A stretch of DNA of 64,000 nt from Harmothoe impar (Eukaryota > Annelida > Polychaeta > Phyllodocida > Polynoidae): contig OX381706.1 of assembly GCA_947462335.1 (NCBI GenBank), forward strand, positions 16,406,784 to 16,470,783, given 5' to 3'. A program made the position numbers and the translations under genes. The notes below the pieces were generated by a model, which was not told the DNA's origin, made no database searches, and was given only the letters and a program-made list of their open reading frames with translations. Shown in pieces: positions 48,456 through 60,339 of this stretch (the first letter of the stretch is position 1; each line of letters starts with the position of its first letter).

Positions 48456-51400
48456 TTGCCTATATACATTTTAATGACTGTCAACTTAGACTTTTCAGGG
48501 GATAAGGGCATACATTTTGTACATTTTAATTGCCGAAGCCTAAATGGTTGCATCAAATCACTTAGGGAATATATAGAAGACTCTAATATAGATTGTGTTA
48601 CATTGTCGGAAACATGGCTCACTGATGAGAGTAATAGCAACCAGCTCATTATAGAAGGTTATACCTTAGTACGGCAGGATAGAGCTATCCAAGGTCTGAG
48701 ACCGAGTGGCGGGGTCGCTACATACGTTAAGAATGGTGTCACAGTTTCCTTCTCTGAGCTGAGTAATTATAATAAAAATGACCTTGATTTAGAGGTTCAA
48801 TGGATGGTAGTATACAAGCCTAATGTAAGACGTATTGTTATAGCCAATATATATAGACCTCCTGAGGCCAAGGGCAAGCCAGGTCTGGACCATTTAAGGG
48901 ATAGTTTTAATGCAATTGATTCCCAAAAATATCAGGAAATCTTTATGGTAGGTGACTACAACATAAATATTGCTCCTCTTAAACCAGGCCAACGAGCACA
49001 CCCAGATTTGCAATTATTAAAAAATATGATAGGACACTTAGGCTGTAAGCAACTGATAAAAAATTACACAAGAATGAACCCAACAACAGGTAACCACACT
49101 ACACTAGATTTGATAATCACTAACTCCTACAATATAACAGGGTTTGGTACTAAGGCCATAAGCCTAAGTGACCATGAACTAATTTATGTAACTCGTCAAC
49201 ATGTCTGTGTCCCTAAAGAGAGACTGGCATTCACAGGTCGTACATATAGATTTTATAATCCTATTGAATTTAAAAATCAACTACTCCAACTTGATTGGAA
49301 CAATTTTTTCACATGTAACTCAGCTCATGATGCATGGGAAATGTTTATAGCGGCACTACACTATAGGTTAGATATAAACTGCCCCATAAAAGATTTTAAT
49401 TTTAAACAAGCCAAAAAGCCCTGGATTACTAGGGAAATGATATACCTTATGAAAGATAAGGATGAGGCCTGGAGGTATTATTGCCACACAAAAAATGATG
49501 ATGATTATGAAATTGCTAGGTTTCTTAGAAATAGGTCTAAGATTATTAATAGAGAGGCGGAGAGGAAATTTCACAGAGATAAGATTGAGGCAAACAGGGA
49601 TAAGCCAAAAGACTACTGGAGAGCTATAAATAAAGTAGTTAATCCCAAGCCCTCTTCACCGACCTTTTCACTCATTGACAAGGACACTGATGAGCCTGTT
49701 CCCCATGAGGAGACTGCTACATTTATAAATAATTATTTTGCAAACATAGGGAATAATCTAGCACAACATATGAACACTCCGTGGGCATATAATGGTAAGA
49801 CTGTTGATTCTAATTTTACCTTCCAGAAAATTACTCTGGAAGATCTTGAGCCTTTATTGAGGAAAATTAATGTCTCCAAATCATCAGGTGTAGATAATAT
49901 TTCAACACAAGTCCTTAAAGACGCACTCACCAGTCTGCCCAACCATGCCTTACATATATTCAACCTAGTTATTGCTGAATCTGTTTTTCCTGATACATGG
50001 AAACTTGCCAAGGTCTCACCCCTGCCCAAGGGTGGGGACATCACAGATGTGAATAATCTCAGACCCATATCCATTCTACCCTTACCTGCCAAGATAATGG
50101 AAAAATTATTACATAAACAAATAATGATTCACATAAATAATAATGAAATTCTTACAGAACACCAAGATGGTTTTAGGCCAAAAAGATCAACTTTAGACAG
50201 CCTTTCTAAATTTACAAACTCTATCCACTTATCAATTAATAAAGAACTCATCACATCAGCCATCTTTCTCGATTTTAAAAAGGCTTTTGATACAATAAAT
50301 CACATAATTTTAATTAACAAACTTTCGGAACTGGGCTTTTCAAACTCTTCACAAAATTTAATACGTAATTACTTAACAAATAGATCTCAACAAACTAAAG
50401 CTAATGATTATATCTCCCAACCTGCTCCTATCTCATGTGGTGTTCCCCAGGGAAGTGTCCTGGGCCCCCTGTTGTTTCTCCTATATATCAATGACCTAAA
50501 TCACACTCTCCAAAATCTCAAATGTCAGCATTATGCAGATGATACTGTAATTTATTTTCCACATAATTCCCTGAGTATAGATGTCCAACATATTATTAAC
50601 AGTGATCTGGATAAGGTAAATATTTGGTGTAAAAGTAATAAATTATCTCTAAATACTAAGAAAACTAAAGTGGTACATTTTGGCACACAATCACTCTTAA
50701 AGCATACCCCAAAACCTGTTCTAACCATAGATAATGATGTCATTGAACCAGCAGTCACATATAGATACCTAGGTTTAATACTTGACAACCTATTAAGTTA
50801 TAAGCAACAAGTGCAAAATCTTACTAGAAATGTAAATTTTAAAAATAGTTTATTCAGGAAAATTAGGCTAAGTTTAACTCAGAAGTCAGCTGAAGATGTA
50901 CTAAAGCTAATGATACTACCTGCTATAGACTATGGTGATATTATATATACCTCAGCCATACAAACTGAGCTAGACCACCTACAAAGTGCTTTCGACAGGG
51001 GGCTAAGGACCACATACCTTAATGAGGATACAATCAATGCTAAGAAACTAACCAAAACTGCTAAGCTAAGCAGATTGGAGGACAGGAGAAAATTTCATGT
51101 TGAGATTACAGCCTTTAAACTAACCCAAACCAACTCCCAGCTGGATGCAAGGCAAATTTTTACAAGGCTCCATGATGGCAAATTGTTGCACACAACGTGG
51201 CCCAAGAATCCCCATTATAGGAAGAGTTTAAGATATAGACAGTCCATGACATGGAACTCCTTTGACAAAGATATAAGGAATATTGATGATATAAATAAGT
51301 TTATTTCAAAAAGGAAGGAGTTTTATGCAACAAAACTCATGCTTGACCCTACGACATGACCTAACGGCCATGTCAAGGACATAGGACTTCTCCCTCTATA

Positions 51401-51797
51401 GGAGGGGGACCCAGCATTCTCTCCCTCTTTCAGTGCCAACCACCCAAGACTTTATTATTATTATGCAACTAATACCTCTCATTTCCATCTCTCTTAACAA
51501 TCCAACTAATTGCTTATGTAGGCCATAATGGCCATAACTTTTATTCTAAATTTCAAAATTCCAACCACTCTCTCAAATGCCATATTCCATCAGGCATGTG
51601 TCATAACATCGGACACACCCATTTAGGACCTTTAATTAAATGTAACATAACTTGTCCATAAGGACTAACGATGTAAATTATACTACTTTATAATGTACGT
51701 TCATATAAGAACACAAGAGCTGGATTATTATTAAAACATGCCCTAGGCTAATGTAATATTCCAGGATAAATAAAAGAAATTTCAACTTCAACTTCAA
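48420..51797 (+). mobile_element. CR1/L2-like LINE with intact ORF2
   Basis: A single 967-codon frame with endonuclease and RT and no RNase H is followed by a ~440-bp 3' untranslated region. The 3' end is AATAAAAGAAATTTCAACTT with CAACTT repeated, ending at about 51,797. Short tandem repeats instead of long poly-A are typical of the CR1/L2/Rex1 group. The left border given here is approximate. It sits between the two copies of the large segmental duplication. An ORF1 is not visible, so the copy may be 5' truncated just upstream of ORF2. Confidence 0.9.
48456..51359 (+). CDS. LINE ORF2: AP endonuclease + reverse transcriptase, 967 aa
   Basis: The protein nicks target DNA and copies its own RNA into the nick. 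The APE-type endonuclease occupies roughly residues 18-245, with N25 (HFNCRSL), E52 (SETWL), Y133 (NIYRPP), D167/N169 (GDYN), D218 (LDLIIT) and D239/H240 (SDH) all present. The RT domain is about residues 470-760, with FRPKRST, D606 in FLDFKKAFD, VPQGSVLGPLLF (663 onward) and Y693-A-D-D696 in YADDTVIY. A C-terminal domain follows, including the ALxxLxRLExRR-like LSRLEDRRK, without RNase H. Size and layout fit CR1/L2/Rex1-group ORF2. No internal stop or frameshift is seen and every catalytic residue checked is present, so it may be competent. The ATG at 48,456 precedes the endonuclease by only ~17 residues; the ATG six codons later is an alternative start. Confidence 0.93.
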   Translation: MPIYILMTVNLDFSGDKGIHFVHFNCRSLNGCIKSLREYIEDSNIDCVTLSETWLTDESNSNQLIIEGYTLVRQDRAIQGLRPSGGVATYVKNGVTVSFSELSNYNKNDLDLEVQWMVVYKPNVRRIVIANIYRPPEAKGKPGLDHLRDSFNAIDSQKYQEIFMVGDYNINIAPLKPGQRAHPDLQLLKNMIGHLGCKQLIKNYTRMNPTTGNHTTLDLIITNSYNITGFGTKAISLSDHELIYVTRQHVCVPKERLAFTGRTYRFYNPIEFKNQLLQLDWNNFFTCNSAHDAWEMFIAALHYRLDINCPIKDFNFKQAKKPWITREMIYLMKDKDEAWRYYCHTKNDDDYEIARFLRNRSKIINREAERKFHRDKIEANRDKPKDYWRAINKVVNPKPSSPTFSLIDKDTDEPVPHEETATFINNYFANIGNNLAQHMNTPWAYNGKTVDSNFTFQKITLEDLEPLLRKINVSKSSGVDNISTQVLKDALTSLPNHALHIFNLVIAESVFPDTWKLAKVSPLPKGGDITDVNNLRPISILPLPAKIMEKLLHKQIMIHINNNEILTEHQDGFRPKRSTLDSLSKFTNSIHLSINKELITSAIFLDFKKAFDTINHIILINKLSELGFSNSSQNLIRNYLTNRSQQTKANDYISQPAPISCGVPQGSVLGPLLFLLYINDLNHTLQNLKCQHYADDTVIYFPHNSLSIDVQHIINSDLDKVNIWCKSNKLSLNTKKTKVVHFGTQSLLKHTPKPVLTIDNDVIEPAVTYRYLGLILDNLLSYKQQVQNLTRNVNFKNSLFRKIRLSLTQKSAEDVLKLMILPAIDYGDIIYTSAIQTELDHLQSAFDRGLRTTYLNEDTINAKKLTKTAKLSRLEDRRKFHVEITAFKLTQTNSQLDARQIFTRLHDGKLLHTTWPKNPHYRKSLRYRQSMTWNSFDKDIRNIDDINKFISKRKEFYATKLMLDPTT

Positions 51798-51814
51798 AAC
51801 ATTTTTATCAGCTA

Positions 51815-52070
51815 TGATTATTGGGGATGAATCTAGGGGTCATTCCCTTGAGCCCTTTTCTCTCTTTTAGCTATCTCACCATAGTAGCATAGTCACTTGA
51901 AAATTGTTGAAAATCGGGGAAAATGGGGGAAAATGGGGGATTTAGGTCATTTTTGTGAAAAATCATGAATTTTCACGTGACTATGCTACTTTGAGCTTAA
52001 TAATTGAGATTTAGCTAAACGAAAGAAAAGGGCCCAAGGGAATGACCCCTAGATTAATCTCCAATCATCA
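51815..52070. mobile_element. 256-bp MITE with ~50-bp TIRs
   Basis: The left arm runs from TGATTATTGGGGATGAATCT through AGGGGTCATTCCCTTG to TTTTAGCTA; the right arm, reversed, reads TGATGATTGGAGATTAATCT, AGGGGTCATTCCCTTGGGCC, TTTTCTTTCGTTTAGCTA. Further inside, GTAGCATAGTCAC also occurs in both orientations. Non-coding. It begins only ~18 bases beyond the LINE tail. Confidence 0.85.
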
Positions 52071-52574
52071 AAAGCCTTCTCAGGTAGGTCCATGCCACAG
52101 GATCTATAATTATCAGTCTTTTTTAAATGATTGCATGTCACTGTATTAGTTGGTGTCAATATGGTAAAAGGTTCAAACTGACAAAGGGATGTCAACAGAG
52201 TAGGGTGAAACTTGACCATCCTGTGGTCTAGTGTCAAAGTTTGGCATCCATCTCCATTGCAGTAATTGTTACCCTACACAAATACATCAGGGTAAGTGAA
52301 CCCAAGCTCAAGAAACAGGTAGCTACAGGGATGACCAGGCCTATATGAAAGAAGAATAAACTATTTCCCCCTATTGCTGAACAGATAGAGTAGTATCTGG
52401 ATGTAACCGGTCCTAATCTTATTGGTCGATAAAACCAGAGAAGCTATCAGAAAAAAAGGGCTCACTTTGAAACCCTTGACCATGAGTTTCTTGCCAAGCT
52501 TCTTCATTTCACTCTCTCCAATGCCAAAACAAGTAAGCTGTCCACCTGATTACTCTTATTTCATTATTACTATT

Positions 52575-52745
52575 TCTGTTGCTGTGTTTATATATTTGTA
52601 AATATTATGTTGACATCTGGCAGTTATTATACCCTAAGGCTATGCCAGCCATTGAGAGGGTACTGTGTTTTGTTTATTTGTAAATTTTATGTTGACATAT
52701 AGCAGTTGTTATACTATTCCAGGCTATTCCAGCAATTGAGAGGGT
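52575..52745 (+). repeat. two-unit ~86-bp tandem repeat
   Basis: TTGTAAATWTTATGTTGACAT followed by GGCAGTTATTATAC and GCCAGCCATTGAGAGGGT appears twice (from about 52,597 and 52,677). The second unit leads into copy II of the segmental duplication; a CTGTCGGGTTG triplet repeat lies just after (52,760-52,796). Confidence 0.75.
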
Positions 52746-54368
52746 GTGCATGTGAGGGGGTCGCTGTCAGGTTGCTGTCGGGTTGCTGTCGGGTTCCGTT
52801 GACTGCAGAGAGCAGCCCCATAATGTGTGGACAACCCCCAGTAGAGCCTCACACAGGCCACCAATGCATGACTTGGGTAGGCAAAGGCAGCTAAAGGAAG
52901 TCGGCTGGGACACTCTAATGACTGGGTAAAAAATGATTCTGGAGGTCTCAGAGTCAACAGTCTGGGATGAAACATTTGCTGGTAGGTGGTATGCATTGTC
53001 AAGGGAAAGGGACACTGCATGAATGTTTGTATTTAAGTGAAACCAACATGCTAAACTGACCATTGCTTTTAAGCATTTGTAAATCAAGTTAATGCCACTC
53101 AAAGGTAACTTAAATGCCACCATGACTTTTCCAGGACATTAACATGGCATTACTAAACTTAAAGCTGCCTAAAGTATTACCAGGAGTATTCCTTACAAAC
53201 AGCTTAAATGCAAACAGTCATGCAATGTAAGTGTTGTACTGTAATATTTGTAAAGATCAGATTACATACAAAACTATGGCACAATATACAGCCAGCTAAT
53301 GAAAATGAGTAGGAAAACTCAAGGACAATAAATTGAGCTGTGCTACCTTAGCTGTGTATTATATGCATAGAAGTAGTGGTGAGAGGGGAACAAACCTTGT
53401 TCAACTCTAGGCTAAAAACATTACAAAGAACACATCTGGATAATTTGAGGTTGAACTTTACTTGACATTAAATAAAATGTGCTGTTTAAAGTTTCTCTTT
53501 TCTTGATACCTTTTCCCTTTAGAATATAAGAAAAATCTACATTTTTCTCACCCTAACAATCACTTTATACATTTAAAGCACGAGTAAAAGCATCAGGCTG
53601 AGCACTTTTGAAACCCTCTTCTGGCTAATGATGTACCCCATTGACATCATTTCCCTTATGCAAATGAGAAGGGGTGAGTTTAAATTGAGAGCGTTGAAAA
53701 GTCACAGGGAAAAGTTGTCACAGCTTTTTCAGGCACTTAGATGAAGGATGAAGGGATAAAGGGATTAAGGGAGAAAGGGCTTAAGGAATTCTATTGGGAA
53801 TCATCAAAGATCTTTTATACGAATCAAGGTCAAATTGATATCTATTTGAAAACCCCTTCATGCCCAAAACATCAATATCAATGGTTGGTTTTGCCCCCGT
53901 ATTCACTGACCTGTTTGAACTTTTTGTTCTCCATAATTATAACGCCCACAGGATTTCGAGTCCACAGGCAAGCATGCCTATTTTCACAGAAATATGCAGC
54001 ATATGCAAACGTTTGTCTGTGTTGAAATGAATGGTGAATATTGATCATCAGACAGCTACTGAGAATAACTGGAGAAGGAGAGATGAGACAACATGATAGA
54101 TATATTAAAATGTTATCCATATTGATAAATTCATTAAGACGTGTAGGTACATACCACTAGGCTGCAATATATATGGGCTATGAAGCAGTTTGCTACCAAG
54201 TTGCCTCCCAGTACTCTCCCTCCCTGACATGGATCCAGGCCATATTATCAGAATATGATATTCAGTAATAAAGCTACAACAGTATTTCAGTTTTCACTTT
54301 TGCCTCATGTAACGTCTGCTGCGTATTACAGATTTCTGGCTTCATCTAGTGTGGGTTGTAGATAAGGT

Positions 54369-54372
54369 ACAT
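54369..54372 (+). repeat. 4-bp target duplication ACAT, left
   Basis: ACAT precedes the TIR and follows it at 56,436-56,439. The uninterrupted homologous site in copy I reads AAGGTACATATTGAATACC (about 43,874-43,892) with a single ACAT. Confidence 0.9.
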
Positions 54373-56435
54373 GGCTGATTTTCACGAAACTGCTTTTTTT
54401 CACCTGATTTTTTCTCCTGCCTATCTATCTCATAATATGATACATACATTGATTGTTTTAATGTAATCCGGTCAGGCTGGACTAGGGCCTGTAAGGGTAC
54501 CATGGTTTTGCCTATCTGTGAGTAGAAATAAGGGAGCTAGAGATTGGAATGTACCCTAAAAAGCGATTTTTCCACCTGAAAACGATGATGATTTATTCTG
54601 CAACCTCAGGCATTAAGAGAATAATATTACTTTATAGTTATTTATTTTCTATTCCACATCCCCAATGACGTGAAGAATATGTTAGTACCAAATATGCATA
54701 TATAGGCAGGATTGTATGCATCCTGTGTGGCTGAATGCAATGGGGAACTTTTTTGGCTTCACGCCTAACGCCCTAAAGAATGGCCCCTACCTCTGATAAT
54801 AATACAGTAAACAGAGTATCTATATGTACCCTGGTAAGGCCTTACATATACCTACATATTGAAAAATAAATAGAGAGTGAGGGTTAATTACAGTACCTTA
54901 CAGAGGACATTGAGTAGGTTGGGGAAATTTTTGCTGGGTTCACGCCTAACGCCCTACATGTACAGTAGTGGTGTATTAGAACCCAGAGATATTATATTTA
55001 ACCTACATTACTATGCTATAAATACACCTCTATATATTGGCTACTTTATTGCTTATTTGCATTATTGCATCATATCTATGGCAATAGATGTGCACTCATA
55101 CATCTCCTGGGTTCACGCCTAACGCCCCGGGTTCACGCCTAACGCCCTCACTAATAGCCTATCATCTGTACAAAGTAAAAGGGTATCCAGCCACCCTGAA
55201 TCAATATGTGTGGGACCTACCATGTACCCTGTATCTTCTCATAGCATATCTAAGGGTTAATATAATAAATAATGTGTTTAAATCATGATCAAATGAAATT
55301 TTCCAGCCAAAAACGAAAGAATTTCTTCAGGAACCCCAAAAATATACAAAAGCATTACCATTAACAATGCTGTAACCACTCATAAATGACAGAGGAGGTG
55401 TATAGGAACTTATCTACATCAATTAAGAACTCCTGAGATTATTATAGAATAGAGTAAGTGGAGCATTTTCTTTCTTAACCCTGTCCTGTAGTAACGTGGC
55501 TTCACGCCTAACGACCTCACTAATCAGCTGCTGTGTAATACAAACGGATACCCAACCACCCTTAATTGATTTATGAGGAACCTACTATGTACTTCATTTA
55601 TTTTGGTAGCATATCTAAGGTTAAACATAATAAATAATGTGTTTAATCAGGATTTATTGACATTTTACGGCCAAAATTTAAGAAATAAATTTCAGGAAAT
55701 CCAAAATATATAAAATCTCTAACCTTATCCATGTTATAATGACTCATATACTGCATGGGGTATGTAATAGGAGAGTATATGTATCAGTTTAGAACCCAAG
55801 AGAATTGATAGAATTAAGTAGGAGAGAGTTAAAATAATCTTAAACCTGTCATTTAAAGGCTTAGGTTCACGCCTAACGCCCTCAGTAATATCCTCCTGTA
55901 CAGTAAAAAAAGGTACCCAGCCACTCTCAATCAATTTCCGAGTAATTTACCATGTTTTCTGCTCATTCCAGTATCATATCTAAGACTAAATTTGTAATAT
56001 AATTAATGTATGGTAATCAGAAGTTAAAATCATTAATGATAGAGCTCTCAGGAGTTTTCTGAGATATTCTGACATGTTTACCTGGGTAATAAAATATTGA
56101 AATGAGCTACCAGGAACCTATAAATGGTTTCTTAGCCCACTTCGGGGTGTTTCCTTGAATTATGAAATGTAATATTAAGGATAGAATTGCCCTTATACAT
56201 GAAAAGGGTGTGTCCTTCTTTAGGATGAAAGGGCGTTAGGCGTGAAGCCATGGGATATGATGATCCAATTTTAGCCCTCTAATATGTATTTGCTATGAAT
56301 ATTTAACCTACCCCACTATTTCTAATGTGTGACCCACCCCCTTAGGAACGTGGACAAAAAAGGTTTTAACTATACTCCTACATTTCTTTTGGACCCCTTA
56401 GCACATGAAAAAAAGCAGTTTCGTGAAAATCAGCC
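54373..56435. mobile_element. 2,063-bp TIR element with TTCACGCCTAACGCCCT arrays
   Basis: The left end GGCTGATTTTCACGAAACTG plus CTTTTTTTCA is matched by the exact inverse at the right end, a TIR of about 30 bases. The flanking ACAT duplication and the empty site in copy I prove insertion. Inside, the 17-base motif TTCACGCCTAACGCCCT occurs at 54,758, 54,939, 55,112, 55,132, 55,501 and 55,866 and in reverse at 56,230 (some with one or two mismatches). Around several motifs a longer ~360-bp unit is repeated, with CCAGCCACYCT, ATCAATNT and ACCATGT words. No open frame of transposase size exists, so it is non-autonomous. Superfamily not assigned. Confidence 0.93.
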
Positions 56436-56439
56436 ACAT
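56436..56439 (+). repeat. 4-bp target duplication ACAT, right
   Basis: Second copy of ACAT; sequence then resumes ATTGAATACCTTTTATGTGG as in copy I. Confidence 0.9.
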
Positions 56440-59400
56440 ATTGAATACCTTTTATGTGGGGAATTCCAATAGGTCTTTCAGTGGGATTCCTAGAAGTCTG
56501 TTCAGGCACAGCCCCCATATGTATACCAACAATTCTTCTTTCTAGGAAACATCCCAACATCGGAACAGGTGAATCTGCCATTGAAAAAGGCAGACATTGT
56601 GCTGACTGAAAGCGTTGTGTTAACAATTACCCTTCTGCAGCCCACTGCTTTAGTTCCTGTTCCTGACACCAGGTTGTAGATTGCTTTGTGTTGTGCCACC
56701 TGGTGTCCTCTTATAGCCTACCACTCTGCCCCCTAGTGGCACAGGTCAAGGCAATGTCAGTGTCACCATGTTAGACTAGAGCAGATGCCGTTGAGGAAAT
56801 TTAACCTTTTTCCTCCTCCTATTACTCCAGAGCTCCCCTCCTAGCATCTCAGCACATAATGGTGGCTGGTCAATGATCAGATGTTCAGCGGCCAACACTG
56901 CCTGCACTCAAATTGAGGCCGTAGGTCATGTGACCAATATGTCATCACTCATCCGGGCCTTGACGTTGGCGGTGACGTGTGGAAATTTTATCACGGCGTC
57001 AACATCTGAGTCTGAGTGACTCCCGATGATCGGTCTCAGCTTACCCCCTGTCTACTTGTATGAGATCTGTTTCCTATCAAGCACATACTCAGTCTTCAGG
57101 CTTACAGATGACATCCTAAGGGAGTGGTCATATTCCAAAAACGGGGTGGTGGATTTTGGAAGAAGTAAAATGTCCATCAACGGGGGGAAAATGATTTTGC
57201 CTGTTTTTGACATTCTTTTGTATACACACACATATACCAGCAAATATAAACCATACATGGGTCATTGATCTGAAGAGGTAAATTAATGAGGAATATCAAA
57301 ATAGCCTATGGCTCTTTTAGGCAAGTGTTGAGCTCCATCTTTAGAAACAATTCTGATTCAGAATAATCATATGCGCTTGGTCTATATATCCTTTTCACCT
57401 GATATGTCACAAAACATTTAATTGTGATTAGTACCCATTGATATGGATGGTGTCTTCAAAGTACACCTCCATCCCTTTTCATGCATGGCCAACTGTATCT
57501 GTAACCACATTTAGGACTTTATGTAGTCCATTGCAAGCATCAACATAATGATTGACTTACAGCTTTAAATGTTCCTCTTTTAAAGTCTTACATAGCAAAA
57601 TGCACATCTTATTGAATTCTTTGTTGGGCTATGGGCATGGCCATTGGTTGATTCTTGAAACTTCACTCAACTTACACAAGGGAAACCACTATAGAAAATG
57701 CTGTACTGACTGACCCTTCTTTTTGGGTATCTCGTGAGTTGGATGAAGTTCTAATCTTTTTTAATTGCTGTGGATTCAATGATTTCCTCAAATAACTTTA
57801 ATCTTTATTAAGCTGGTATTAATTGGCTGGCGTTGGTTGGCCTTGGAACTTGAGCAGGAGCTCACAGACCTGCTTGATTGGATACATGACAACTCCGCTA
57901 GAATGAAAATTGTCTGCTGAAGGTCCATAAATTGGATCAAAATGTAACCATTTCAATCATTCCCCTGAAACATCTCAATATCCAAAACATTGCAAAATAA
58001 TGAATGCCAAAATCCTTAAATGGTACCTACTTATCTGATTATACTGGCTCTTATAGTAGTGCTATACTACCATTGTTGAGAACCTTCATTTAGATTTTAC
58101 TTTACTATGTGGAAGAAGGGGAAATACCATACTTGTATCCATTGAATCAGAAGTTTCAAAGAACATAGACATATTTCTCAAAGTGTAAATACCATAAGGA
58201 TACTGGGCTGTGCCGCAAATACACAACTCTAGTAGGCATAGATGTAGGCAACCCATCAGGATGACACAAAAGCTATTGGCTGATTACCATACATCAGATA
58301 CTCAATTTCAATTTAATTGTTTATTATACTGAACAGAACATTCTACAAATTAATGCAGGTATCAACAATCTCCTCAGTGGGAAAATAAGAAGATAATAAC
58401 TTAATATGAACCAATAATAAAAACATAAACACACCTTTTTCCTGCTTTATAATGACATAAATGATTCTTAGATGAGATTACTTAGGAGATACAAATATTG
58501 ATACTGACCATGGGTTTAGGGAGTAGTCATCCTTTTAAGGGTCAAAGGGGATAGTGGATTCGAGAGTGAACAGAAATGCAGAACCCTGTAGATAGCAGGA
58601 GGATCTGATTTGAGTTTTAGCTCAATGGGGGAAGGAGGTGGACGGGCATAATATTATTGCAGGCGAATGTGGTATGTCTATGATGTTGACATCAGAGTGA
58701 CTAGCTTAACATATTTACTCCTGCCTCCCCCATACGTCATCCCTAATGATGTTAGATGTAATTCTAGGTTAGCTAACCCCACACTGCTCCCCAAGTCATT
58801 ACTCCATTATGTACAGGGGCCGGCAAGATTTAAGGCCCAGTTTATGGTGCACTGGTCATAACATAAATCATGCAGGTATTCTAAGTACATTCACATAGTC
58901 TGAGGGTGAATGACAGGGCTTCCTCCTCCTTCCTACAAGGGTGTTCCTCAGGTACCAGAAAATTCTCAGGGGCCTTTGGCCACTGTCAATTTTAAGAAAA
59001 CTTAATGGTCATATCACCATATCCATTTCAAGAAATGGCCATGTTGCTATATCTACTTAAGGGGAGTTTGAGGGGAGTTTCTGGACATGGGATGCATGAA
59101 TACATGCACCAAATCTAGTTTTCTGGCTGTGTTGAGGAAGTTTGGTTGGACTTTCTGTAATTTTGCATAAGCAGGATATTGGAGGGAGCTCTTGTTTGTT
59201 GTGCAAGGTTTGGAGAATTGAAACACATTTACCATTAAAAAGCCGAGAGTCTATGTATATGAGCCAGTAATAAGCAATGGAAAGGGGTCAGTGCCTTTGG
59301 CTGAATTACAATATAGGTAATAGGTTTCTGGGAACTCAAGAGCTGAGGGACAATCGGGATAATAATAGAGAACTCGGTTAGGTTATGGCCTACACATAAG

Positions 59401-60057
59401 AATCTGGACAGGAGCAAGAAACAATGTGTTCAAATTGTGTAAGAGTTCTACCAAATGTCTGATCTTATGAGACAGATTCATCCTAAACCCAGCACTCTTC
59501 CTGAGGATTGCCATATGAGCCAGTGATAAGAAATGGCCGTTAAATGGTATATGAAGAAACATGTGGAGTCAAATGATACACATAGGTGGACAAATACATT
59601 TCCATCATTGATGTTTATGTTGCCAACCTGAAGCATGATCTTGAGTTTCATTATTCTGCATTTCATAATGAGTAAAGTGTGGTTTTCATGGCAACATTGT
59701 TGATAGCCTCCTGCAGGGGATTAATACAATAGGCAGTTTCATATTTACATATTATATTCTCATGGATCAAATGTGAGAAGATTATAACTCACAGTTGCCT
59801 TGGAGTCACACACACACATCAAGTTATGTATGCACTTCAGCTAGGTGAATTACAGAGAGAACAGACACAAGCACACATGACCACAAAAGAAGAAAATCTC
59901 CTCGAGGATTCCAATGAATTATGAGAGACAGTTGATGGACGTGCAATTGTCTGCAGGCAGAGCTCCAGGTGAGGCAATATGGAACTGACCTGTCCTCAAC
60001 AATACATCTACAAGAGGCGAGGCAGAGTGAGATAAGCATTGAGCAGTGGTGAACAAT

Positions 60058-60320
60058 TTGAGTGCTCCTTTGTGTTTACTTCATGTCATTATTGACAATA
60101 ATTGTCAAAAACCTACTAATCTAATCCAGAAAAGCTACTTTGTAATGGTTGATTTAAATCTCAAGTTCAAGTTCAAATACTTTTATTTACATAAATTCTT
60201 CAGGTATCAGTTATGTTGGTGTGACAGGTGATGATGAATGAGGGTTGTTTCATAGAGGTATGAAATACCATATTCTACGGTTAAATTAATTGGGCTGCCA
60301 TATTCAACATGAAAAAAAAG
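60058..60320 (+). repeat. GAGTGCTC-family repeat, copy 3 (interrupted)
   Basis: GAGTGCTCCTTTGTGTTTAC, TTCATGTCATTATTGACAAT, then an insertion (about 60,158-60,218), then TGTGACAGGTGATGA, GAGGGTTGTTTCAT, GAAATACCATATTC and CATATTCAACATGAAA. Closest in its first part to copy 1 at 37,776. Confidence 0.65.
60158..60218 (-). mobile_element. probable LINE 3' tail fragment
   Basis: On the minus strand it ends AATAAAAGTATTTGAACTTG followed by AACTTGAG, the same kind of end as the intact LINE at 51,767-51,797 (AATAAAAG then CAACTT repeats). It interrupts the GAGTGCTC repeat. Only ~60 bases, so the call rests on the tail pattern. Confidence 0.45.
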
Positions 60321-60339
60321 AAAGAGTCATATTAACTAT

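Noticed and set aside
49368..50788. Minus-strand frames within the LINE
   Set aside because: Antisense shadows of the ORF2 coding sequence.
57026..57268. 80-codon frame with membrane-like N-terminus
   Set aside because: The counterpart in copy I (about 44,495-44,545) has a stop within 20 codons; no motif.
46047..58861. Similar short frames in the two duplicate copies (46,047-46,274 and 58,667-58,861) as a conserved gene
   Set aside because: Most base differences alter the amino acid and the ends differ; kept only as a conserved island.
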